The position numbers and the translations under genes were made by a program. Below are positions 4,624-11,112 of a DNA stretch of 11,219 nucleotides, piece after piece (positions within the stretch are counted from its first letter, which is position 1; every line of letters begins with the position of its first letter). The notes under the pieces are model-generated. The model worked only from the letters and a program-made list of their open reading frames with translations. It searched no databases and was not told the DNA's origin. The stretch comes from an uncultured Actinomycetes bacterium (lineage in GTDB: Bacteria > Actinomycetota > Thermoleophilia > Gaiellales > Gaiellaceae): positions 1 to 11,219 of the forward strand of contig CAIYXH010000215.1 of assembly GCA_903930195.1 (NCBI GenBank), in the 5' to 3' direction.

Positions 4624-6510
4624 ATGGAAACCTCGACCTGGAAGATCGGCGACTGCGACCCCGAGCTGACGCGCTCGCTCGCCCAGGGCCTCGGGGTCAG
4701 CCGCACCACCGCGTCGGTGCTCGTGCGGCGCGGATTCGACGACGTCGAGTCCGCTCGGACATTCCTGGACGGTGCCCTTCCGGGACACGATCCGTTCCAG
4801 ATGGGGGACATGGCGGCGGCGGTCGAGCAGCTCCGCGCGGCGGTCGCGCGTGGCGCCCGCATCTGCGTCCACGGCGACTACGACGCCGACGGCATCTGCG
4901 CGACGACGCTCGCCATCCTGCTCCTGCGCGAGCTCGGCGCGGAGCCGGCCTGGCACCTTCCCTCGCGCTTCGAAGAGGGGTACGGCCTCAACGCCCAGAC
5001 GCTGACGCGCCTCTCCGAGGAGGGCGTCGAGCTCGTGCTGACGGTCGACTGCGGGATCACCGGCGTTGCCGAGGTCGCGCACGCGAAGGAGCTCGGGCTC
5101 GAGATCGTGGTCACCGACCACCACAAGCCGGGCGAGACCTTCCCGGACTGCCCCGTCGTCGCGCCGCTCAAGGGCGACTATCCCTTCAAAGGCCTCTGCG
5201 GCACCGCCGTCGTCTGGAAGCTCGCCGAGGCGATGCTCGGCCCCGGGCATGCCTTCCTCGAACGCCACCTCGACGTCGTCGCGCTCGCGACGGTCGCCGA
5301 CGTCGTCCCGCTCGTCGACGAGAGCCGCGCGCTCGCGCTCGTCGGGCTGCGGCGGCTCGGGCAGACGCAGAAGCCCGGCCTGCGCGCGCTGATGCGCGTC
5401 GCCGGCGTCGATCCCGCGATCTGCGACGAGGGTGCGATCGGCTTCCGGCTCGCCCCGCGGATCAACGCCTCGGGCCGACTGGGTCGCCCCGAGGCTGCGC
5501 TGGCCTTGCTGCTCACGGACGACGAGGACGAGGCGCGCATCCTCGCGAAGCAGCTCGAGGAGCTGAACCGCGAGCGGCAGGCCGTCGAGGAGCGGATCCT
5601 CCGCGCTGCCGTCGACGAGATCGAGTCGTGGCCCGAGTCCCGGCGCCGCGCCCGCGGGTATGCGGTCGCAGGCGAGGGCTGGCACGAGGGTGTCATCGGC
5701 ATCGTCTCCTCGCGGCTCGTCGAGAAGTACGGCCGCCCGGTCGTCGTCATTGCGGGAGAGGGCGAGGAGTGGAAGGGCTCCGGCCGCTCCGGCGGTGCGT
5801 TCGACCTCCACGGTGCCCTCTCTGCCTGCTCCGAGCATCTCGTCCGCTTCGGCGGGCACCGCGCAGCTGCGGGTCTCACGATCCGCCACGAGAACATCGA
5901 GGCCTTCGCCGCCGCTTTCGGCGCACACGCGAGCGCGGTGCTGAGCGAGGAGGATCTCCAGCCGCAGGTCAAGGTCGACGCGATCGTCCCCGGCGCAGAG
6001 CTCGGCCTCGAGCTCTGCGAGGAGCTCGCGCGCCTCGCGCCGTTCGGTCTTGGCAACCCGGGCGTGACGCTGCTCGTCGACAGCTGTGAGCTGATTGGGC
6101 TCTCGACCGTCGGCGAGGGCAAGCACCTCCGCTTCCGCGTCAAGCAGCGGGCGCAGGACGTGGGCTCCGCGATCGCCTTCGGCCTCGGCGGCCAGCTCGA
6201 TCATTTCCGCCGGGTCGGCAGCTACGACATCGCCTTCCGGCTCCAGGAGAACCGTTGGAACGGCACCGTCTCACCGCAGCTCGTGGTTCGGAAGATCTTC
6301 GACGCCGACGAGCGCGTCGACGAGCTCCGCGGCTGGCTGACGGATCAGTGGCGGCTGCCGGTCGAGGGGCGCCACGCCGATGCCCGCGCGATCTTTGCGG
6401 AGCTCGATCTCGGCGACGGCTCCCGCCGCAGCCTGCTCGAATCGGCGGCGTTCAGGCGCCTGCTGGCCGACGTGCCCGTCGCAGTCCCGGCGCTCGCCGA
6501 GGCTGCGTAG
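4624..6510 (+). CDS. recJ: Single-stranded-DNA-specific 5'-3' exonuclease RecJ
   Basis: RecJ degrades single-stranded DNA 5' to 3' in recombination and mismatch or base excision repair, using metal ions held by DHH-family motifs. The protein is 628 aa. The motifs occur in order: HGDYDADG (83-90), DCG (142-144), DHH (165-167), ADVVPL (225-230), RINASGR (279-285), WHEGVIGIVSSR (353-364), GRSGGAFDLHGAL (387-399) and GGHRAAAG (410-417, the DHHA1 signature). An OB-like domain with LAPFGLGNPG and KHLRFRVKQ follows. The tail after about 575 is longer than in E. coli RecJ (577 aa), a common variation. ATG 4624 was chosen over upstream in-frame starts because the promoter hexamer TACCCT lies just before it and METSTWKIGDCDPEL matches a typical N-terminus. 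All catalytic motifs are intact. Confidence 0.96.
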   Translation: METSTWKIGDCDPELTRSLAQGLGVSRTTASVLVRRGFDDVESARTFLDGALPGHDPFQMGDMAAAVEQLRAAVARGARICVHGDYDADGICATTLAILLLRELGAEPAWHLPSRFEEGYGLNAQTLTRLSEEGVELVLTVDCGITGVAEVAHAKELGLEIVVTDHHKPGETFPDCPVVAPLKGDYPFKGLCGTAVVWKLAEAMLGPGHAFLERHLDVVALATVADVVPLVDESRALALVGLRRLGQTQKPGLRALMRVAGVDPAICDEGAIGFRLAPRINASGRLGRPEAALALLLTDDEDEARILAKQLEELNRERQAVEERILRAAVDEIESWPESRRRARGYAVAGEGWHEGVIGIVSSRLVEKYGRPVVVIAGEGEEWKGSGRSGGAFDLHGALSACSEHLVRFGGHRAAAGLTIRHENIEAFAAAFGAHASAVLSEEDLQPQVKVDAIVPGAELGLELCEELARLAPFGLGNPGVTLLVDSCELIGLSTVGEGKHLRFRVKQRAQDVGSAIAFGLGGQLDHFRRVGSYDIAFRLQENRWNGTVSPQLVVRKIFDADERVDELRGWLTDQWRLPVEGRHADARAIFAELDLGDGSRRSLLESAAFRRLLADVPVAVPALAEAA

Positions 6511-6601
6511 GCGTCTCCGCGAGGAGCGCAAGCGCCCGCGCCACACGGCGCAGCTTGCGGAGCTCGCGGCGGTAGTGGAGCTCGGCGAGAACGGAAGGCA
6601 T
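6452..6601 (-). CDS. Possible small basic protein, 49 aa, antisense to the recJ end
   Basis: From ATG 6601 this frame encodes MPSVLAELHYRRELRKLRR and a further helical, basic tail. The part outside recJ (about 30 codons, 6511-6601) shows strong GC3 bias in this frame and a helical pattern of Leu, Glu and Arg, as expected of coding sequence. The remainder overlaps the recJ 3' end and may be fortuitous. There is no clear ribosome site; GAATCC upstream is a poor -10. It could be a real small gene or the relic of one. Confidence 0.3.
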   Translation of the reverse strand: MPSVLAELHYRRELRKLRRVARALALLAETPTQPRRAPGLRRARRPAGA

Positions 6602-6645
6602 CGCGGTGCCGGATTCGGCGCGGCCGGCGGCGCTCCTCCGCGATG

Positions 6646-6673
6646 TTGGGACGGGGAGGGGGCGGGATACACT
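6646..6673 (+). promoter_or_regulatory. Putative promoter of rel with leaderless start
   Basis: TTGGGA (6646-6651), a 16-nt spacer and TACACT (6668-6673) are followed by exactly 6 nt and the GTG at 6680. This is the best -35/-10 pair in the window and predicts transcription starting at the start codon. Confidence 0.5.
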
Positions 6674-6679
6674 TGAGGT

Positions 6680-8872
6680 GTGGCTGTGCTCGAACGACAT
6701 CACGATCTGGTCGACGAGCTGCTCGGCGAGGTTGCGGAGTACAAGCCCGACGCCGATCGGGAGCTGCTGAGCCGCGCCTTCGCGTTCGCCGCGAACGCCC
6801 ATGACGGGCAGGTGCGCCGCTCGGGCCAGGAGTTCATCTTCCACCCGTGGGGCGTCTCCAAGATCCTCGTCAGCCTGAAGGTCGACGAGCAGACGCTCGC
6901 TGCGGCGCTCCTCCACGACACGGTCGAGGACACCGAGGTCGAGATCGACGACGTCCGCGCCGCGTTCGGCGAGGAGATCGCCCACCTCGTCGAGGGTGTC
7001 ACGAAGCTCACGCGCGTCCAGTTCCAGACCCGCGAGCAGGCCGAGGCCGAGAACTACCGCAAGATGGTCGTCGCGATGGCCGAGGACGTCCGGGTCATCC
7101 TCATCAAGCTCGCCGACCGTCTCCACAACCTGCGGACGATCGAGTACATGGGCAAGCAGACGCAGGTGCGGAAGGCGCGCGAGACCCTCGAGGTCTACGC
7201 GCCCCTTGCGCACCGCCTCGGCATCCACGCGCTCAAGTGGGAGCTCGAGGATCTCGCCTTCGGGACGTTGCATCCACGCAAGTACGAGGAGATCAAGCAG
7301 ATGGTCGCCGAGCGGCGCACCGACCGCGAGGAGCACGTGCGCGAGGCGTCGATGGTGCTGCAGGGCGAGCTCGACAAGTCCGACATCCCCGCCGAGATCT
7401 CGGGGCGCGCGAAGCACTTCTACTCCATCTACGACAAGATGGTGAAGAAGGGTCGCGAGTTCAACGAGATCTACGACCTGACCGCGATGCGCGTGATCGT
7501 CGACCGCGACGCCGAGGAGGGGACGCGCGACTGTTACGGCGCGCTCGGTCTCGTCCACTCCCTGTGGAAGCCGATGCCCGGCCGCTTCAAGGACTACATC
7601 GCGATGCCGAAGTTCAACGGCTACCGCGCGCTGCACACCACCGTGATCGGGCCGCAGGGGCGGCCGCTCGAGATCCAGGTGCGGACGCGGGAGATGAACG
7701 CGACCGCCGAGTTCGGCGTCGCCGCGCACTGGCACTACAAGGGCGGCCGCGGCGGGCATCGCGACGACGAGTGGACGGTATGGGTCAAGCAGTTGATGGA
7801 CGTCGGCTCCGACTCGGCCGACCCCGACGAGTTCATGAGCGCGCTCCGCACCGACCTCTTCGAGGACGAGGTGCACGTGTTCACGCCGAAGGGGCAGGTC
7901 AAGACGCTGCCCGCGGGCGCGACGCCGATCGACTTCGCCTATGCCGTTCACACCGACGTCGGCCACCACACGGTCGGCGCGAAGATCAACGGGCGGATCG
8001 TGCCGTTGCACTACCGGCTGCGGAACGGCGACTTCGTCGAGATCCTCACCTCCAAGCAGGGCCGCGGCCCGTCACGCGACTGGATGTCGCTCGCGAAGAG
8101 CTCCCGGGCCCGCAACAAGATCCGCCAGTGGTACCAGCGCGAGACGCGGGACGACAACGAGCACAAGGGTCGCGAGGCGCTCGAGCAGGCGCTCAAGCAG
8201 CAGAACCTGCCGTACGCGAAGATCCGCGGCTCGGCAGTGCTCGCGCAGGTGATTCGCGACTCCGGCTTCAAGAAGGCCGAGGACTTCTACCTCGCGCTCG
8301 GATCCGGGAAGCTCTCCGCGCACTCGACCGTCAACAAGGTCATCCACCGCCTCAAGACCGAGCAGGTTGCGGAGGAGGCGCTGATCGTCAAGGCGCCGAA
8401 GCAGCGGACACTCTCCGGCACCGACGTCGGCGTCGTGGTGCCGGGCGTCGAGGATGTGCTCGTGCGGCTCGCGAAGTGCTGCACGCCGGTGCCGGGCGAC
8501 CCGATCGTCGGCTACGTCTCGCTCGGCAAGGGGATCACCATCCACCGGGAGGACTGCCCGAACGTGCGCGCGCTGCGCCGCAACGAGGAGCGCTTCACGA
8601 CCGTCGAGTGGGACGGCGGCGGCGGGCACACCTCGTTCCGGGTGCAGATCGCGGTCTCGTCGTGGGACCGTCCACGGCTGCTCGAGGACGTCGCCCGGAC
8701 GTTCGCCGAGCATGGCGCGAACATCGTCTCCTACGGCGGTGCGGTCGAGGATCAGCTCGCGAAGAACTGGTACACGGCCGAGGTCGGCGATGTTGCCGCG
8801 CTGCGGTCGCTGCTGAATGCGCTGCGGTCGGTGGACGCCGTCTTCGACGCCTACCGGGTCACGCCCTCATAG
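6680..8872 (+). CDS. rel: Bifunctional (p)ppGpp synthetase/hydrolase (Rel/RSH)
   Basis: This long RSH protein makes and degrades the alarmone (p)ppGpp on starved ribosomes. It is 730 aa, a normal length, with the domains in canonical order. The HD hydrolase domain (about 25-180) carries HDTVED at 79-84, so hydrolysis is expected. The synthetase domain (about 235-355) carries FYSIYDKM, RFKD at 302-305 (the RXKD form typical of bifunctional enzymes rather than the EXDD of RelA), KFNGYRALHT and EIQVRT. The TGS domain (about 396-458) contains FTPKGQVKTLPAGATPIDFAY. A helical region and a zinc-finger-like segment with KCCTPVPGD (Cys600, Cys601) and HREDC (Cys626) follow, then an ACT domain (about 652-728). 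GTG 6680 follows a promoter by 6 nt. The gene runs into the downstream methyltransferase and may be co-transcribed with it. Confidence 0.97.
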   Translation: MAVLERHHDLVDELLGEVAEYKPDADRELLSRAFAFAANAHDGQVRRSGQEFIFHPWGVSKILVSLKVDEQTLAAALLHDTVEDTEVEIDDVRAAFGEEIAHLVEGVTKLTRVQFQTREQAEAENYRKMVVAMAEDVRVILIKLADRLHNLRTIEYMGKQTQVRKARETLEVYAPLAHRLGIHALKWELEDLAFGTLHPRKYEEIKQMVAERRTDREEHVREASMVLQGELDKSDIPAEISGRAKHFYSIYDKMVKKGREFNEIYDLTAMRVIVDRDAEEGTRDCYGALGLVHSLWKPMPGRFKDYIAMPKFNGYRALHTTVIGPQGRPLEIQVRTREMNATAEFGVAAHWHYKGGRGGHRDDEWTVWVKQLMDVGSDSADPDEFMSALRTDLFEDEVHVFTPKGQVKTLPAGATPIDFAYAVHTDVGHHTVGAKINGRIVPLHYRLRNGDFVEILTSKQGRGPSRDWMSLAKSSRARNKIRQWYQRETRDDNEHKGREALEQALKQQNLPYAKIRGSAVLAQVIRDSGFKKAEDFYLALGSGKLSAHSTVNKVIHRLKTEQVAEEALIVKAPKQRTLSGTDVGVVVPGVEDVLVRLAKCCTPVPGDPIVGYVSLGKGITIHREDCPNVRALRRNEERFTTVEWDGGGGHTSFRVQIAVSSWDRPRLLEDVARTFAEHGANIVSYGGAVEDQLAKNWYTAEVGDVAALRSLLNALRSVDAVFDAYRVTPS

Positions 8873-8919
8873 CGCTCGAGGCGGGGCAGGTTCATCCGGT
8901 CGCGGAGTCGTTCCGCTCG

Positions 8920-9630
8920 GTGGCCGAGCTGTACGAGCGGGCCCGGCCGAGCTACCCGGCCGAGGCGGTCGCCTGGGTGGTGTCGGAGCTCGGGCTTGCG
9001 CCGGGGCGCGTCGTCGTCGATCTCGCGGCAGGGACGGGGAAGCTCACGCGGTTGCTCGTCCCGTCGGGCGCGACTGTGGTCGCGGTCGAGCCGCTCGCGG
9101 AGATGCTGTCGCAGCTCCGGCTGGCCGTGCCGGAGGTCGAGGCGCTCGAGGGGACGGCCGAGGCGATGCCTGTGGCGGACGGGTTCGCGGATGCAGTGAC
9201 AGTGGGTCAGGGCTTTCACTGGTTCGACGCGGAGCCGGCGCTTGTGGAGATCGCGCGCGTCCTGCGTCCGGGTGGAGCGCTTGCGCTCGTCTGGAACGTC
9301 CGGGATCTGGACGACGAGCTGCACGCGCGGTTGAACGCGCTCCTCGCCGAGGCGCGCGGTGCGACCCCTTCGGGGCACGAGCAGCCGTGGCGGGCCGCGT
9401 TCGCCGGTTCGACCGCGTTCGCGCCGCTCGAGCTGCGGTCGTTCCCGTGGGCGGAGCCGTACACCGCCGCTCAGCTGTCCGATCGGATCGCATCGATCAG
9501 CTTCGTTGCGCGACTCTCGGACGACGAGCGGCAGGCGCTGCTCACGCGGGTGCGGGAGCTCGTTGCGGCGCTGCCGGAGCCGTTTCCGTTCCGGTACCGG
9601 ACGGATGTCTACGTGGCTCGTCGAGCCTGA
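8920..9630 (+). CDS. Class I SAM-dependent methyltransferase (Methyltransf_11 type)
   Basis: This is a probable cytoplasmic small-molecule methyltransferase with unknown substrate. From GTG 8920 it has 236 aa. Motif I is VVVDLAAGTGKLTRLL (31-46), with the SAM-ribose acidic residue in VVAVEPLAEML (53-63). Motifs II-III are ALEGTAEAMPVADGFADAV, GQGFHWFDAEPAL and VLRPGGALALVWNVRD. The start is uncertain. The frame is open upstream to relA/rel and encodes HPVAESFRS just before GTG 8920, which resembles the N-terminus of this family, yet no ATG, GTG or TTG occurs between the rel stop and 8920. A rare start (GTT 8890 or ATA 8869, the latter overlapping the rel TAG) is possible. It lies 48 bp or less after rel, suggesting co-transcription. 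Confidence 0.88.
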   Translation: MAELYERARPSYPAEAVAWVVSELGLAPGRVVVDLAAGTGKLTRLLVPSGATVVAVEPLAEMLSQLRLAVPEVEALEGTAEAMPVADGFADAVTVGQGFHWFDAEPALVEIARVLRPGGALALVWNVRDLDDELHARLNALLAEARGATPSGHEQPWRAAFAGSTAFAPLELRSFPWAEPYTAAQLSDRIASISFVARLSDDERQALLTRVRELVAALPEPFPFRYRTDVYVARRA

Positions 9631-9643
9631 GGCCCTAGGGCTC
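9623..9643. terminator. Inverted repeat across convergent stop codons of the methyltransferase and GAF-like genes
   Basis: GCCCTAGGGC (9632-9641) is a perfect 10-bp palindrome containing the minus-strand TAG stop. GAGCC (9623-9627) and GGCTC (9639-9643) form outer arms that include the end of the methyltransferase gene. A weak bidirectional terminator is plausible; no T-tract is present. Confidence 0.35.
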
Positions 9644-9970
9644 CCAGGTGTCCCCGCCCGTGTCCCAGCCGACGAGGCAGAGGAGCGGGAGGCGTTCGGC
9701 GAGCTCGGTGAGGATGCTGAGGTCGGGGGCGCCGTCGGCGGCGAGCACCGCGACGCGCGCGCCCTGGTAGAGGATCTCGACCTCCTGCCGGTGGGCCGGG
9801 GCGGGGGTGCCGGCCTCGGGGCCGAGGACGAGCGCGCCGTCTTCGGCGAAGAGGATCCCGGCCCACGTGCAGCCGCCTTCGTCGACAAGAGCTGCGACGA
9901 CGGCGCGAAGGGCATCGTCGGGATCCGGCGTCTCACCGAGGGCCCGGTCGAGGGTCTCGCGGACGCTCAC
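9635..9970 (-). CDS. Short GAF-like protein
   Basis: The protein is 111 aa from GTG 9970, whose first bases overlap the thioesterase stop (GTGA overlap), so translation is probably coupled. A helical lead (RETLDRALGETPDPDDALRAVV, residues 4-25, in part) is followed by CTWAGILFAEDGALVLGPEA (34-53), ILYQGARVAVLAADG and a final CLVGWDTGGDTWEP. The WAG-LVLGP pattern resembles the start of the free-methionine-(R)-sulfoxide reductase GAF fold. The protein is shorter, and its two cysteines (34 and 98) do not sit in the GVCG-type catalytic context, so enzyme activity is doubtful. It may bind a ligand or be a degenerate family member. It is the second gene of the operon after the thioesterase. Confidence 0.7.
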   Translation of the reverse strand: MSVRETLDRALGETPDPDDALRAVVAALVDEGGCTWAGILFAEDGALVLGPEAGTPAPAHRQEVEILYQGARVAVLAADGAPDLSILTELAERLPLLCLVGWDTGGDTWEP

Positions 9971-10401
9971 AGCGCGTCGAAGGTGGTGACGCGGTCGCGG
10001 AAGCTCGCGGGCACCGGCACGGGTGCGCGCGTCTCGAGGTCGATCAGCACGAGCGTCTGGGTCGAGCTCGCCATCAGCACGTCGTCGGCGACGCGGTACG
10101 CGGCGTATTCGTAGGTGATGCTGGTCGTCCCGATCCGGGTGATACGGACGAAGATCTCGAGCAGGTCGTCGAACCGCGCCGGGGCGAGGTATTCGACCGA
10201 CATCGCCCGCATCGCGAACTCCCCGCGCAGGTCGAGGTGCCCGAGGTGCCGGTGATACTCGGTTCGGGCCAGATCGAAGTACGGCATGTAGCGGCCGTAG
10301 TAGACGACCCCCTGCGCGTCGGTGTCCGAGAACGCCACCCGAGTGAGAGCCGCGTACCGAAACGGCACCACCCGCTCCGTCTCATGCCCCAGCTCGATCA
10401 C
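9967..10401 (-). CDS. Acyl-CoA thioesterase, 4-hydroxybenzoyl-CoA thioesterase/YbgC-like hotdog fold
   Basis: The protein is 144 aa, the usual size for this family, and probably hydrolyses a short or aromatic acyl-CoA in the cytoplasm. The active-site segment is FSDTDAQGVVYYGRYMPYFD (residues 24-43). Asp28 is in the position of the catalytic Asp of Pseudomonas 4-hydroxybenzoyl-CoA thioesterase, and the helix ends in ARTEYHR. It is followed by hotdog strands YLAPARFDDLLEIFVRITRIG and YEYAAYR. GTG 10401 was chosen because TACGAT ends exactly 6 nt upstream; the longer in-frame extension upstream looks non-coding. The stop overlaps the start of the short GAF-like gene. It is divergent from the RAYT gene. 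Confidence 0.88.
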   Translation of the reverse strand: MIELGHETERVVPFRYAALTRVAFSDTDAQGVVYYGRYMPYFDLARTEYHRHLGHLDLRGEFAMRAMSVEYLAPARFDDLLEIFVRITRIGTTSITYEYAAYRVADDVLMASSTQTLVLIDLETRAPVPVPASFRDRVTTFDAL

Positions 10402-10407
10402 CGCCCG

Positions 10408-10413
10408 ATCGTA
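10408..10413 (-). promoter_or_regulatory. Putative -10 element of the thioesterase operon
   Basis: TACGAT on the minus strand followed by 6 nt and GTG 10401. It has the same geometry as the rel and RAYT starts and decides the start codon. Confidence 0.5.
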
Positions 10414-10447
10414 CCGACCATCCCAGCCACGTCCCCGACCCACACGT

Positions 10448-10464
10448 CCGGTGCCAGTCATTGG
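10448..10464 (+). repeat. 17-bp hairpin repeat upstream of the RAYT gene
   Basis: CCGGT-GCCAGTC-ATTGG matches 15 of 17 positions with the copy at 11080-11096. The arms pair, two pairs being G-T wobbles, around the identical 7-nt loop GCCAGTC. The stem can be extended by GTC (10446-10448) and GAC (10466-10468) with one bulge. Two copies bracketing a RAYT gene suggest REP-like elements. Alternatively this copy is a relic of another RAYT 3' end, since it can be read as PVPVIG beside the PMPVIG end of the gene. Confidence 0.5.
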
Positions 10465-10518
10465 TGACAAGAGTGGTACGAAGGCGTTACGAGCCGTGAT
10501 TCTCGCTCCAGCTCTGCC

Positions 10519-10524
10519 TACCGT
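10519..10524 (+). promoter_or_regulatory. Putative -10 element of the RAYT gene
   Basis: TACCGT ends 6 nt before ATG 10531, the same arrangement as at the host genes in the window. The RAYT therefore appears to have its own host-compatible leaderless promoter. Confidence 0.5.
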
Positions 10525-10530
10525 GGACGC

Positions 10531-11100
10531 ATGTCGCGTCCTCTCCGTCCTCGGGATCCCGGCGCCTTCTGCCACGTCACCGCTCGAGGAAACAACAAAC
10601 AGCCGGTTTTCGACACGGAAGCCAGTCGGCGGTTGTTCCTCTCCTTGCTGGGCCGAGTTGCTCGGCGCTACGACTGGCGTGTGTTTGCGTATTGCCTGAT
10701 GGACAACCACTACCACCTTGTCCTCCAGATCGGGGAACCGGGACTCTCGGACGGAATGCGGCTGCTAAACGGCCGTTTTGCACGCGGTGCAAACGTCCTT
10801 CGAGGAAGCACGAATCACGTATTCGGCGAACGCTTCTGGGCCGCCGAGATCGACTCCGACGCATACCTCTACGAGGTCTGTCGCTACGTCGTTCTCAACC
10901 CCGTTCGTGCCGGGCTCTGCGATCAGCCCGATAGCTGGAACTGGAGCAGCCACCGGGCTGCGATGGGTCTCGATCATCCTGAGCCGTTCCTAGCGCTCGG
11001 GGACTTCCACAGCTTCTTTGGCCGCGATCCGAAGACCGCTATCGAGACTTACAGTCGGTTTGTCCGCGAAGGCCACGACCCGATGCCAGTCATCGGTTGA
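10531..11100 (+). CDS. REP-associated tyrosine transposase (RAYT, Y1_Tnp/IS200-like HUH family)
   Basis: RAYTs are single-strand HUH endonucleases related to IS200/IS605 TnpA, usually one copy per genome and linked to dispersion of REP palindromes. The protein is 189 aa and looks intact. The opening CHVTARGNNKQPVFDT is followed by the HUH motif MDNHYHLVLQ (His60 and His62), MRLLNGRFARGANVLRGSTN and FGERFWAAEIDSDAYLYEV. RYVVLNPVRAGL follows, with the likely catalytic Tyr119, then a WNWSSH motif at about 136-141. Codon use is more relaxed than in neighbours (AAC AAC AAA, GTT TTC, CTA AAC), in keeping with horizontal origin. It sits between the divergent thioesterase operon and the convergent phosphohexomutase. 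Flanking 17-bp hairpin repeats are present, the downstream one inside the last codons. Confidence 0.93.
   Translation: MSRPLRPRDPGAFCHVTARGNNKQPVFDTEASRRLFLSLLGRVARRYDWRVFAYCLMDNHYHLVLQIGEPGLSDGMRLLNGRFARGANVLRGSTNHVFGERFWAAEIDSDAYLYEVCRYVVLNPVRAGLCDQPDSWNWSSHRAAMGLDHPEPFLALGDFHSFFGRDPKTAIETYSRFVREGHDPMPVIG
11080..11096 (+). repeat. 17-bp hairpin repeat at the 3' end of the RAYT gene
   Basis: CCGAT-GCCAGTC-ATCGG is a perfect 5-bp inverted repeat with a 7-nt loop, and the partner of the copy at 10448-10464. It covers the codons for PMPVIG just before the TGA of the RAYT gene. Confidence 0.5.
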
Positions 11101-11112
11101 GACGTCCCGAGC

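Noticed and set aside
4585..6204. Long open frame on the minus strand (539 codons) opposite recJ
   Set aside because: It is a by-product of high-GC codon bias in recJ. The translation has low complexity rich in Asp, Arg and Leu and has no recognisable domain, while the plus strand has all RecJ motifs.
6452..8011. Long open frame on the minus strand opposite rel
   Set aside because: It is a shadow of the rel reading frame with no domain signatures. Only its last part outside rel (ATG 6601 onward) is kept as a possible small gene.
6847..8868. Very long plus-strand frame continuous with the methyltransferase
   Set aside because: The upstream portion is an out-of-frame reading of rel, rich in Arg and Ala. 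Only the part from about 8890-8920 has methyltransferase motifs.
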